Assembly (NCBI GenBank): GCA_016934415.1 | Contig: JAFGSW010000058.1 | Location: 1 to 64,000, forward strand | From: Spirochaetales bacterium | GTDB lineage: Bacteria > Spirochaetota > Spirochaetia > SZUA-6 > RPPD01 | Length of the DNA: 64,000 nucleotides | Direction: 5' to 3' | In this document: piece by piece, positions 52,347 through 60,838 of the stretch | How the letters are laid out: each line of letters starts with the position of its first letter | How positions within the stretch are numbered: position 1 is the stretch's first letter | Made by a program: the position numbers and the translations under genes | The notes under the pieces: model-generated | What the model saw: only the letters and a program-made list of their open reading frames with translations | What the model was told of the DNA's origin: nothing | Databases searched by the model: none

Positions 52347-52568
52347 CATTGCGAGGTCTTGACACTTGAAAACCATCATGGATCAGTGAACGGACCGAAG
52401 CAATCTCTCGACTCATGGAACCTCCACCGCAAAGAAAGGGAATTGGGCGAGAAGCTTGGGATTTCCGGCCTTTTCACGGTTTTCGTGTTTACGATCTATG
52501 CCGTCAAGAGAATGCTTCGGACCATAAGCATTACGGCAAAGGCGGGGAATAGCACGGTCCTCGCAATG
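52347..52568. mobile_element. 222-bp inverted-repeat element (MITE-like), copy 1
   Basis: Ends are CATTGCGAGG (52347-52356) and CCTCGCAATG (52559-52568). Inside, CCGAAGCAATCTCTCGA (52395-52411) is inverted as TCAAGAGAATGCTTCGG (52504-52520). No coding capacity. A second copy is at 59688-59913. Confidence 0.7.
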
Positions 52569-52734
52569 ACACCCGCCTCCATTTCCGAAAATGCCGGATG
52601 AACCTTTTTTAAAGCGGGCCTGGAATAATCTTCGGGCGCTCTCCTCTCTTGACGCACGGTCGGGACCGATCGTTGCGGTTTCGGTTGCGGGAAACGCGGT
52701 TTTCGGATAGGCTTCTAAAAAAAGGAGCGAGCCG

Positions 52735-53577
52735 ATGCCGAAAAACAACATTCAAAAAGGATACGCGGACAGCGACGGCGCCCGCCTCTATTACGAAATC
52801 CTCGGCGAGGGGCCGGAGCTGGTGCTCGTCCACGCGGGCGTCGCCGACCGGCGCATGTGGGACGACCAGTTCGAGGCGTTCGCGGAGCGTTTCCGCGTCG
52901 TCCGCTACGATCAGCGCGGCTTCGGCGAAACGAAATATGTCGACCGCCCGTTTTCCCATCGCGGAGACCTCCATAATCTGCTGCGGCATCTCAATATCGG
53001 GCGCGCCCATCTGGCGGGCGCTTCCGCCGGGAGCGGAATCGTCCTGGATTTCGCCCTGGAATATCCGGAAGCGGCGGCTTCCCTCCTCCTGATCGCCCCG
53101 TCGGTCAGCGGCTACCGGCTGCCGGGTCCGCCTCCTCCGCAGGTGCTGGAGCTCATCGCGGCGCGGCGCGCCGGGGACATCGACCGGGCGGTCGAGCTGC
53201 AGGTCGAGGTCTGGGCGGGCGGGAAAACCGACGAACGGGTGCGCGAGCGCCTGCGCGACATGGGCCGCCGGGCCCTCGATATGCAGGCGCCGTATCTCAA
53301 GGAAACCGGATTCCTCCCGGAAACCCAGCCGGAGGCGTCGGCCGCGGATCGGCTGGCCGAGGTCGCGGCGTCGGTGCTGGCGGTTTACGGCGACCTGGAC
53401 GATGAGACCGTCGGCGAGGTCGCCGACGCCCTCACCGCCGGCTGCCCGCGCGGGCGCTGGGCGATCATCCCCGGCACGGCCCATTTCCCCAACATGGAAC
53501 GACCCGCGGTCTTCAACCGCATCGCCCTGGACTTTTGGGAGCGGCTGCGGCCTCAGGCCCCGCCGGCGGAGGAATGA
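52735..53577 (+). CDS. alpha/beta-hydrolase
   Basis: A 280-residue cytoplasmic alpha/beta-hydrolase. Oxyanion region LVHAGVADRRMWD, nucleophile Ser in GASAGSG (about residue 102), acid in YGDLDD and catalytic His in PGTAHFPNME. The substrate is unknown; ester or lactone hydrolases of this type open with DGARLYYEILGEG. AAAGGAG lies upstream. Its stop overlaps the next gene's start. Confidence 0.88.
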   Translation: MPKNNIQKGYADSDGARLYYEILGEGPELVLVHAGVADRRMWDDQFEAFAERFRVVRYDQRGFGETKYVDRPFSHRGDLHNLLRHLNIGRAHLAGASAGSGIVLDFALEYPEAAASLLLIAPSVSGYRLPGPPPPQVLELIAARRAGDIDRAVELQVEVWAGGKTDERVRERLRDMGRRALDMQAPYLKETGFLPETQPEASAADRLAEVAASVLAVYGDLDDETVGEVADALTAGCPRGRWAIIPGTAHFPNMERPAVFNRIALDFWERLRPQAPPAEE

Positions 53578-54002
53578 TGGGCGGCCCGACCGGGAGAATC
53601 GCCGATTTTCTCGCTGCGGCGGCCGCATGGGCCCGGTCCCAGGCGGATTTGCGCTCCCTCGCCCTGGTCGGTTCATGTGCGCGGGGCGCAGCCTCGCCTT
53701 CGTCCGATGTCGATCTCATCGTCCTCGCCGACGACCCCGAAGCGTACCTGCGCGACACGGGCTGGGCAAGCATGTTCGGCATCGTGGAGAAGGAGCAGGT
53801 GGAACATTACGGCCGCGTCACCTCACTCCGGGTCTGGTACGCGGGCGGACTGGAGGTCGAGTTCGGCTTCACGACGCCCGACTGGGCGGCGGAGCCCCTC
53901 GACGAGGGGACGAGGAAGACGATCGACGAAGGCCTGAAAGTCCTCTGGGAGCGGACGCCGTTTCTCACGTCGCTGGCGACAAAGAAGAGAAACTACGGAT
54001 AG
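53577..54002 (+). CDS. small nucleotidyltransferase-fold protein
   Basis: A 141-residue protein with GSCARGAASPSSDVDLIVL, the GS and DxD motifs of polymerase-beta-like nucleotidyltransferases. GGAGG lies just upstream of two adjacent ATGs (53574 and 53577); the second has better spacing. It is translationally coupled to the hydrolase. The last residues (KKRNYG) are encoded by the ACTACGGATAGGACGCGG repeat, so the C-terminus runs into repeat DNA. Confidence 0.75.
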   Translation: MGGPTGRIADFLAAAAAWARSQADLRSLALVGSCARGAASPSSDVDLIVLADDPEAYLRDTGWASMFGIVEKEQVEHYGRVTSLRVWYAGGLEVEFGFTTPDWAAEPLDEGTRKTIDEGLKVLWERTPFLTSLATKKRNYG

Positions 54003-54061
54003 GACGCGGATAGGAGAAAGATAGAAAAAATCTAAAGTGAAGAATGAAGGAGTTAAAGTGG

Positions 54062-54672
54062 ATGATTGTAAAAGCAAATATAGGTGACCGTATTGCGTTT
54101 GAAATATTATATGATTTTCATTTATTAAAAAATTCTTATCAAATTTTATATGATTCCTTGCCTGATGTAAAAAAAAGAGCAGAAATCGAAATGAATGATA
54201 CACTAAAAAAATTGATCCGGAAAATTATGAAATGGAATCATCTCTTTATTATTCTAATTACTACTCGATATATGAAGAAGAATTACCAAACCGAATTTCC
54301 TATTCTTTTGTGATGTCGGTTTTCTCTTCAGTTGAATATAACATTAAAAAACTCTGTGAAAATATTAAAAGTCAAAAGGACCTCCCAATTCGGCTTGATG
54401 CATTAAGTGGTAAATTAAGTGAGCGGCTAAATAATCATTTAAAAATCTTTAAAATCTCAATAATAGAGCCCAGTGACCTTCAGCATATAAATGAATTAAC
54501 TATGGTACGGAACTGCATAGCCCATAATAATGGTAGCATAATTGAATATAGAAAATTCGAGAAGCAAAGCGCTTCTATAAAACTAAGTCGTTTTTGTAAA
54601 GCAAAGAAAAATATAGAAATAATGGACAATAAGTTACTGATACAAAAAGATTTTTGTTTTTTTTTACCTTGA
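54062..54672 (+). CDS. HEPN-like protein, two frames joined at an A7 slippery site
   Basis: An AT-rich gene unlike its neighbours. Frame 1 starts at ATG 54062 with AAGGAG upstream. At CTA AAA AAA TTG (54203-54214) the protein-like sequence moves to the -1 frame (IDPENYEMESSLYYSNYYSI) and ends at 54672, about 203 residues in all. The A AAA AAA heptamer is in the correct phase for programmed -1 frameshifting; a lost base in the A-run is the alternative. MVRNCIAHNNG carries RNxxxH, the catalytic motif of HEPN ribonucleases, common in toxin and anti-phage proteins. Function is inferred. Confidence 0.6.
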
Positions 54673-54824
54673 TTACTTTGAAAAGATGTTTAAACGATGG
54701 CTCATCGCATTGAATTATAAATTTTAAGAAATAAACGAAATTCGTTACCTTGTTTCTCCCTTTTCCCTCTCCCCCTTCATATCCGTGTACATCCGCGTCC
54801 TATCCGTAGTTTCTCTCCTTCTTC

Positions 54825-56600
54825 TCACTCGCCCAGCACCTTCTTCACTTCCCTCGCGATGCCGAGCGCGACGGCTTCACTCACGCGCGCGGTCTTGGCG
54901 AGCTCCGGGATCGGCGCTGCGGCGATTTTTTCGAGCGAGCGGAAGTTGAGGAGGAGGAGTCGCGCCTTTTTCCCGCCGATGCCCTTGATCTTCTCCAGGT
55001 AGGAGGAGGCGGTCTCCCGGTCGCGGAGGAGCTTGTGAAAGGTGGTGGCGAAGCGGTGGGACTCATCGCGCACGGCCACGAGCAGGCGCAGGGCGGGCGA
55101 GGTGAAGGGGAGGCGGATCGGCTTATCGCCGCCCACGGTGAAGACTTCCTCGCGTTTCTTGGCCAGGCCGATGACCGGCACTTTTTCCAGGCCGAGGCTT
55201 GAAAGCACGCCGCGCGCGCTTTCAAGCTGGCCCTTCCCGCCGTCGATGAGGATGAGGTCCGGAAGGGGCTCGTTTTCGGCGAGGAGGCGCATGTAGCGTC
55301 GGGCCACCACCTCGCGCAGGGACTCGAAGTCGTCGACGGCGCCGTGTAAGGAGCGGAGCTTGAAACGCCGGTAGGCGGCCTTGTCGGGTTTCCCCTGGAG
55401 AAAACTCACGAGCGAGCCGACCGTGTGCTTCCCCGCCAGGTGGGCGATATCGAACCCTTCGATGCGAAGGGGGAGCGCCTCCAGCCCGAGCGCGGACTGC
55501 AGCTCGGCCAGGCCGTCGACGCGGCTGACGGCCATGTCCTGCTCGGCATTGGCCTGTGCCATGCGGGACAGGCTCAGCTCGCTCCCGGTCGCGGCGGCGC
55601 CGAGTCGTCTTCCGAAGGTCTCCGTGAACGCGCGCACGGTCTCCGGTTCGGGGGGGAAGGGGGTGAATACCGCCTCGGGCGGTTTCATCGGCTTTGCATA
55701 ATATTGGAAGAGAAACTCATTCAACGCCTCCTCGGGCGCGGAATAGCAGCGCGTGCGGAAGATCTCCTTGCCGACGAGCGCGCCCCCTTGCGTCTTGACG
55801 ACGGCGAAGGAGGCGAAGTTCTCTTTGATCGCCAGGCCGAGGTAGTCCTCGGTCGGCTTGTTCGGGTCGAAATGCTTCTGGGCCTGCGTCAGGCGGTTCA
55901 CCGCCTCAAGCTGGTCGCGGTACGTTGCCGCCCGTTCGTATTGGAGGGCGGCCGCCGCCTCCCGCATTTTCGCCTCGAGCTCGCGGAAAAGCTCGTCCGC
56001 CCCGCCCTCGAGGAGCTTCACTACCCTGGCCACGCGCTCGGCGTACGCTTCCTTGCCAATGGCGTGCGCGCAGGGTCCGGCGCAGCGTCCGATGTGGTAG
56101 TAAAGGCAAGGGCGCGGTTTCTTGGGGATGGGGCCGCGGCACTTGCGCAGAGGATAGAGCCTTTCCACCACGCTCAGGTAGACGTCGAGATCCTCCACGC
56201 CCGGAAACGGCCCGAAGTAGCGGGACCCGTCGAACACGAGGCGCCGGGTGCGGTAAAGCCGCGGGTACTCCTCGTTGGTGAGGCGGATGACCGGGTAGGT
56301 CTTGCCGTCCTTGAGTTCAATGTTGTACTTGGGCTGCCAGCGCTTGATGAGGCTGTTCTCGGTGGTGAGCGCCTCGTACTCGCTCCTGGTGATGATGGTC
56401 TCGATGTCGTCGATGTGCTCCACGAGGAGCCGCGTCTTGGGGTCTTTCTCCCCGGTGAAGTAGGAGTGAACCCGCTTTTTCAGGCTCTTGGCCTTGCCCA
56501 CGTAGATGACCCGGCCCCGCTTGTCCTTCATGATGTAGACGCCGGGCGCGTCGCTGAAATTCTTGATTTTTTCAAGCACGCCGGCGACTCGGTCGGCCAT
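54825..56600 (-). CDS. uvrC: excinuclease ABC subunit C
   Basis: A 591-residue nucleotide-excision repair endonuclease. It has the N-terminal GIY-YIG nuclease (GVYIMKDKRGRVIYVGKAKS), a Cys-rich region (CRGPIPKKPRPCLYYHIGRC), a UVR domain contacting UvrB, the RNase H-like second nuclease (FDIAHLAGKHTVGSLVSF; LILIDGGKGQL) and C-terminal helix-hairpin-helix motifs. ATG 56600 is preferred over 56606 because AGGGG then has usable spacing. A promoter lies just upstream (56617-56645), leaving a leader of about 10 bases. Confidence 0.95.
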   Translation of the reverse strand: MADRVAGVLEKIKNFSDAPGVYIMKDKRGRVIYVGKAKSLKKRVHSYFTGEKDPKTRLLVEHIDDIETIITRSEYEALTTENSLIKRWQPKYNIELKDGKTYPVIRLTNEEYPRLYRTRRLVFDGSRYFGPFPGVEDLDVYLSVVERLYPLRKCRGPIPKKPRPCLYYHIGRCAGPCAHAIGKEAYAERVARVVKLLEGGADELFRELEAKMREAAAALQYERAATYRDQLEAVNRLTQAQKHFDPNKPTEDYLGLAIKENFASFAVVKTQGGALVGKEIFRTRCYSAPEEALNEFLFQYYAKPMKPPEAVFTPFPPEPETVRAFTETFGRRLGAAATGSELSLSRMAQANAEQDMAVSRVDGLAELQSALGLEALPLRIEGFDIAHLAGKHTVGSLVSFLQGKPDKAAYRRFKLRSLHGAVDDFESLREVVARRYMRLLAENEPLPDLILIDGGKGQLESARGVLSSLGLEKVPVIGLAKKREEVFTVGGDKPIRLPFTSPALRLLVAVRDESHRFATTFHKLLRDRETASSYLEKIKGIGGKKARLLLLNFRSLEKIAAAPIPELAKTARVSEAVALGIAREVKKVLGE

Positions 56601-56980
56601 ACGCATCCCCTGCTAGAATATACTCGATAGTTTTACCTTTGTCATACCGGGACTTTTATACGTCTCGTTATAATAAAGAATAATAATCGGAAATACCCGA
56701 CAAGGCGTAGCTTGGTGGGTATATATCGCCCGGCGGCGTTTGCATAGGACGGAGAGGCGCGCGTCTCCGGCCGCGGGGGGACACGGAGATCACGGAGGGG
56801 GAGGAGAACACGGATGCTAAAAATAGGAAAAAATAGAACAGGGTGAAAATTCGATTCTTTCTGTCTTTTCTCCGGCCCTCTTTCCTTTTCCGCTCCGCGC
56901 CCTTCGTTTCCGGAGCCTGCCCCGAGCCCCTCGACAGCGCTCGGGAAAAACTCCGCCGAGGGGTGTCCGTTTTTATCAGG
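56601..56980. other. uvrC upstream region and repeat-rich gap
   Basis: Besides the uvrC promoter no feature with coding potential is seen. Bases 56765-56820 contain GGACACGGAGATCACGGAGG and ACACGGATGC repeats. Bases 56905-56965 contain GAGCCTGCCCCGAGCCCC palindromic repeat sequence adjoining the TauE-like gene. Confidence 0.5.
56617..56645 (-). promoter_or_regulatory. promoter with short leader for uvrC
   Basis: ATGACA (56640-56645), 17-base spacer, TATATT (56617-56622) on the minus strand. The start site is expected about 10 bases before the ATG. Confidence 0.6.
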
Positions 56981-57802
56981 TTATAGCCGGATCAGCAGCC
57001 GGACGCCCACCACAACCAGCGCCAGGGCCAGGCCGCGGATGATCCAGCCGCCTTTCACCCGGCCCGAGAGAAAAGCGCCGAGCTGGGCGCCGGCGAGCAC
57101 GCCGACGGCCAGGAAGGCCGTGCGCCACCCGCCGCGCGGGAACGAACCGTTGGCGACGTTGATGACCGTGGCCGTAAAAGCCATGACCGCCAGCACGAAG
57201 TGCGAAGTGGCCGTGGCCACATGAACGGGGAACTTGAACGCTTTCGAAAGCAGGGGCATGTGGACGATGCCGCCCCCGATGCCGAGGAGGCTTGAGATGA
57301 AGCCGATCACGCCGGACGCTCCGGCCGCGGCCGGGAGATTGTAGGAATACTCATGCCGGGTCCCGTCCCGCTCGGTCACGACGCGGTGAAAGCCCCGGTC
57401 CCGGGGGACGGCGTCGGGCCGCTCGCGGAGCGGGAAGGCGGAGATGAAAGCGGCCGCGGTGAGAAGAAGTATGCCGAGGATGACGTCGAAAACGCCGCGG
57501 GGGATCAAGCCGGTCACGAAGACTCCCCCGATCGCGCCGGGAACGGTGCAGGAGGCCAGAATCACGCCCGATTTGAAATCGATGCGGCCCAGCCGGCCGT
57601 AGGCGACGCTGCCGGAGAGGGCGTTGAAAAAGACGACCGCCAGGGAGATGCTCGTGATGACATGAGCCTCCTCGCGCGGATAGAGCAGGAGGAGGGCGGG
57701 GAGCAGGGCGAAACCGCCACCGGCGCCGATGAGCGTCCCGTACGTTCCGACGGCGAAGCCGAGGGGAATAAGGAGCAGGTAATGTTCGATTGGGAAATTG
57801 AT
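56981..57802 (-). CDS. TauE/SafE-family membrane permease
   Basis: A predicted inner-membrane protein with eight or so helices and the two family repeats (GTLIGAGGGFALLPALL and SSLLGIGGGIVHMPLL). Members export sulfite or organosulfur anions. A GTG or ATG start within the downstream part would remove the first repeat, so the true start must be upstream. The frame is open only back to a TGA at 57806-57808, and no ATG/GTG/TTG lies between. GGGAGGTG (57807-57814) is ideally placed for an ATC codon at 57802, suggesting an AUC start. About 273 residues. Confidence 0.75.
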   Translation of the reverse strand: MNFPIEHYLLLIPLGFAVGTYGTLIGAGGGFALLPALLLLYPREEAHVITSISLAVVFFNALSGSVAYGRLGRIDFKSGVILASCTVPGAIGGVFVTGLIPRGVFDVILGILLLTAAAFISAFPLRERPDAVPRDRGFHRVVTERDGTRHEYSYNLPAAAGASGVIGFISSLLGIGGGIVHMPLLSKAFKFPVHVATATSHFVLAVMAFTATVINVANGSFPRGGWRTAFLAVGVLAGAQLGAFLSGRVKGGWIIRGLALALVVVGVRLLIRL

Positions 57803-58188
57803 GAATCACCTCCCGGTCCGGTCGCGTATCGTGTCTGGAGTGCGGACGATTGCAGCACCCCGGTCCGTCCGCCGCCGTCATGTACACGATAGCGACGAAT
57901 TTTCGCGACCGTCAAGCGGAATCGTTTTTCGATAAAATCGAGCTGGTTGATAGTGAATACGGAAATGGAAACGCGAATGTCCGCGCACCCGTGTTACTTA
58001 AAAAAGGAAATGTTCGCGCGGATGCGGTTAGGAGTTAAGTAAAACCTTGGTATGCGCCGATGGTGAAATCAATGGGGAGCGAACGCACGGTGCGGCCCCC
58101 GGGATTTCACGATTGTGCCATCTTTTCGACACGAATTTCGGGCACGATGGCGTCATGGACGAACACACACCGTCGGCCGGCCCGATCA

Positions 58189-58218
58189 TTGACAACGCGC
58201 GCCGATTTCCGGTAGAGT
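58189..58218 (+). promoter_or_regulatory. candidate promoter for murA
   Basis: TTGACA (58189-58194), 18-base spacer, TAGAGT (58213-58218), about 105 bases upstream of the murA ATG. The weak -10 makes this tentative. Confidence 0.35.
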
Positions 58219-58325
58219 TTTTCCTTTCCGGCGCTTCGGATCCGCGTACGCCCGTCGGCGTCGAAGACTTCCCTCCGCGTCCTGAGGGTTTGAACGTCCG
58301 GACGGCCGCGGCACACGGTAGACCA

Positions 58326-59609
58326 ATGCATAAATACGAAATTGAAGGTAAACGAATTCTCAAGGGCCGGGTTCGGGCCAGCGGCAACAAGAACGCCGCG
58401 CTCCCCTGTCTGGCCGCGACGCTTCTCTGCGAAGAGCCGGTGGTCTTGAGGAACATTCCGGATATCGAGGACACCGGCGTCATGCTCGAGCTCCTGGCGC
58501 GTCTGGGCGCGCGGGTGGAAAGCCTCGGCGGCAACGCCCACCGCGTTACGGCGGCGAGCATCCGGACCTGCTCGATACCGATCGAGGAGTCGCAAAAGAT
58601 CAGGGCCTCCATCCTGACCGCCGGGCCCCTCCTGGCGCGCTGCGGCGAGGTGGTCCTGCCCCCGCCCGGCGGCGACGTCATCGGCCGGCGCCGGCTCGAC
58701 ACCCACTTCCTCGCCTTCCGCGCCCTCGGCGCGACCGTCACCGTCGACGGGGTCTTTTCCCTCAAGGCCTCCTCGCTCGTGGGCGCCGAGATTTTTCTGG
58801 ACGAGGCCTCGGTCACGGCCACGGAAAACGCGCTCATGGCCGCCGTGCTCGCCCGGGGCGAGACGGTCATCCGGAACGCCGCCTCCGAGCCGCACGTCCA
58901 GGACCTCTGCCGCCTCCTCCTCGCCATGGGTGGGAATATCTCCGGCATCGGCTCCAACGTCCTCCGCGTGGAGGGGGTGGAAAAACTGCACGGCGCGGAT
59001 TTCGCCATCGGCGGCGACTACATCGAGGTGGGCTCGTTCATCGGTCTGGCCGCCGTCACCGGCAGCGAGATCGAGATCGAAAACGCCTCACCTGAGCACC
59101 TGCGCATGTCACGCATCGCCTTCGGGAAGCTCGGCATCGTCTGGGAGACGGACGGCGAATCGATCCGCGTGCCCGCGCGTCAGGCGCTCACGGTCTGCCC
59201 GGACATCGGCGGCATGATTCCCAAGATCGACGACGCCCCCTGGCCGGGGTTCCCGACCGACCTCATGAGCATCATGCTCGTCACCGCCACGCGGGTGTCC
59301 GGCACGATCCTCCTCCACGAGAAGATGTTCGAGTCGCGCATGTTCTACGTCGACAAGCTCATCGGCATGGGGGCGCGCATCGTCCTTTGCGACCCGCACC
59401 GCGCCGTAGTCTCGGGGCCGTGCGAGCTCAAGGCCTCCGATCTCACCTCGCCGGACGTGCGCGCCGGCATGGCCATGGTGATCGCGGCTCTGGCGGCCGA
59501 GGGCAAGAGCGTCATTCACAATGTCTACCAGATCGAACGCGGCTATGAAAAGCTTGTCCCCCGCCTCACCGCCCTGGGCGCGAAAATCCGCGCGGTCGCG
59601 GAGAAGTGA
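58326..59609 (+). CDS. murA: UDP-N-acetylglucosamine 1-carboxyvinyltransferase
   Basis: A 427-residue enzyme transferring enolpyruvate to UDP-GlcNAc, the first committed step of peptidoglycan synthesis. GNKN near residue 20 gives the catalytic Lys, and DDAPWPGFPTDL the catalytic Asp. In the active-site loop GGDVIGRRRLDTH the usual Cys115 is Asp (residue 117), the variant known to be insensitive to fosfomycin. The ATG at 58326 gives the canonical N-terminus. An open frame continues upstream but is not MurA-like. No clear ribosome binding site is seen. Confidence 0.95.
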   Translation: MHKYEIEGKRILKGRVRASGNKNAALPCLAATLLCEEPVVLRNIPDIEDTGVMLELLARLGARVESLGGNAHRVTAASIRTCSIPIEESQKIRASILTAGPLLARCGEVVLPPPGGDVIGRRRLDTHFLAFRALGATVTVDGVFSLKASSLVGAEIFLDEASVTATENALMAAVLARGETVIRNAASEPHVQDLCRLLLAMGGNISGIGSNVLRVEGVEKLHGADFAIGGDYIEVGSFIGLAAVTGSEIEIENASPEHLRMSRIAFGKLGIVWETDGESIRVPARQALTVCPDIGGMIPKIDDAPWPGFPTDLMSIMLVTATRVSGTILLHEKMFESRMFYVDKLIGMGARIVLCDPHRAVVSGPCELKASDLTSPDVRAGMAMVIAALAAEGKSVIHNVYQIERGYEKLVPRLTALGAKIRAVAEK

Positions 59610-59611
59610 CG

Positions 59612-59642
59612 AAAAAAAACCCTCTTGGCGGCGGGTTTTTTT
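59612..59642 (+). terminator. rho-independent terminator of murA
   Basis: AAAAACCC, short GC-rich loop, GGGTTTTTTTT three bases after the stop codon. Confidence 0.75.
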
Positions 59643-59687
59643 GGAGAAGTCGCTAAAAAAGTCTTCCAACAATTGAGGGAAAATGGC

Positions 59688-59913
59688 CATTGCGAGGCCC
59701 TGAAAAAATCAATCCGGTTACGACGAATAAACGGGCCGAAGCAATCTCTTGATGAGTGGACCCTCCATCTCGGATGACGGAAATCCATATAAAGCCATGA
59801 GTCTCCATGGTCGTTTTCCGAGTTTTGCGTTTGGAGATTTTACTTTTCAAGAGATTGCTTCGGGCCGTATTTGTTCATTACGAGGCGGCGAAATTGTCCC
59901 GGCCCTCGCAATG
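59688..59913. mobile_element. 226-bp inverted-repeat element (MITE-like), copy 2
   Basis: CATTGCGAGG (59688-59697) and CCTCGCAATG (59904-59913) are the ends. CCGAAGCAATCTCTTGA (59736-59752) is inverted perfectly as TCAAGAGATTGCTTCGG (59847-59863). Same plan and nearly the same length as copy 1 at 52347. Confidence 0.75.
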
Positions 59914-59917
59914 ACAA

Positions 59918-59942
59918 GAGCCCCGCTTTGCGGGCGGGGCTC
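59918..59942 (-). terminator. hairpin downstream of AraC-family gene
   Basis: GAGCCCCGC and GCGGGGCTC around a seven-base loop, nine bases past the stop of the AraC/GyrI-like gene. The following sequence has few T, so termination would be inefficient. Confidence 0.5.
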
Positions 59943-59950
59943 CATCGACT

Positions 59951-60838
59951 TCACTTTTTTTTCGCTTTTTTCACCGGTATCCAGAGCTCGCATCGGTAAT
60001 CGGCGGCGCATGAATCACCCTCGGGATAGATCTCCAGGTTCGGTCCCGAGGAGCGCTCGTAGCCCGAATCCGGAAACCATTCGCTCCAGATCCGGTCGTT
60101 CATTTCCTGGAACGCCTTGGGCAGGGGACCGCGCGCCGTGAAGATCGCCCAGGCGGAGGCCGGCGCCTTGACGTCGACGCAGCCCGGGGGCAGCTTCGAG
60201 CGGTCGGCCGGCGACTCGATCGCGATCAGGTAGGTGAAGTTTCCCGTCTCGGGATCCCAGTCGTCGGCGCTCACGCCCATCAGTCCGAGGGGCGAACCCT
60301 CGGGCATGGCGCGCCATAACCGCTCGATGTTTTTGTTCTCGCCGCACTTTTTCCAGAAAGCCGGAATTTTCGTGTAGGCCTTCTTGCCGGCCGAAGTCGT
60401 AGCGAGGGGCAGGCCCGTCACTGTGAAGGCCTCCTTGTGTTCAATCTTGAAATCCATCGGTGTGTCTCCTTTCAGGACGACTGAAAACGAGAAGCGGGGC
60501 CATGTCTTCAAGACCGCCCCCGGCCGCCGGGCCTCGCTCGGCGTAAGGCCGAGCTCGCGCTTGAATGCCCTGCCGAAGGCGTCCGGCGTTTCGTAACCGA
60601 GGCGCAGGGCCAGGTCGATGACCTTCACTCCGCCGCGGGACAGCTCGAGGGCGGCCCGGCTCAGGCGCCGGCGCCGGACGTATTCGCCCGGCCCCATGCC
60701 CGCCAGCGCCTCGAACATCCGCAGGAAATGGCGGGTCGAACAGTTCGCCCCGGCCGCGGCGCGCATCCAATCCACATTCTCCTCCAGGTGTTCCTCGATA
60801 TAATCCAGGGCCGCGTTCATGCGTTCCTGCCAATCCAT
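59951..60838 (-). CDS. AraC-family regulator with GyrI-like effector domain
   Basis: A 295-residue transcription factor. Residues 1-110 are an AraC/XylS two-HTH DNA-binding domain (ALDYIEEHLEENVDW; LALRLGYETPDAFGRAFKRE). Residues about 130-290 are a GyrI/Rob-like SOUL-fold domain that binds small hydrophobic or drug-like molecules (FTVTGLPLATTS; LEIYPEGDS near the end). AAAGGAG lies upstream of the ATG at 60838. Resembles Rob/SoxS-type multidrug-response regulators. No obvious target gene adjacent. Confidence 0.9.
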   Translation of the reverse strand: MDWQERMNAALDYIEEHLEENVDWMRAAAGANCSTRHFLRMFEALAGMGPGEYVRRRRLSRAALELSRGGVKVIDLALRLGYETPDAFGRAFKRELGLTPSEARRPGAVLKTWPRFSFSVVLKGDTPMDFKIEHKEAFTVTGLPLATTSAGKKAYTKIPAFWKKCGENKNIERLWRAMPEGSPLGLMGVSADDWDPETGNFTYLIAIESPADRSKLPPGCVDVKAPASAWAIFTARGPLPKAFQEMNDRIWSEWFPDSGYERSSGPNLEIYPEGDSCAADYRCELWIPVKKAKKK

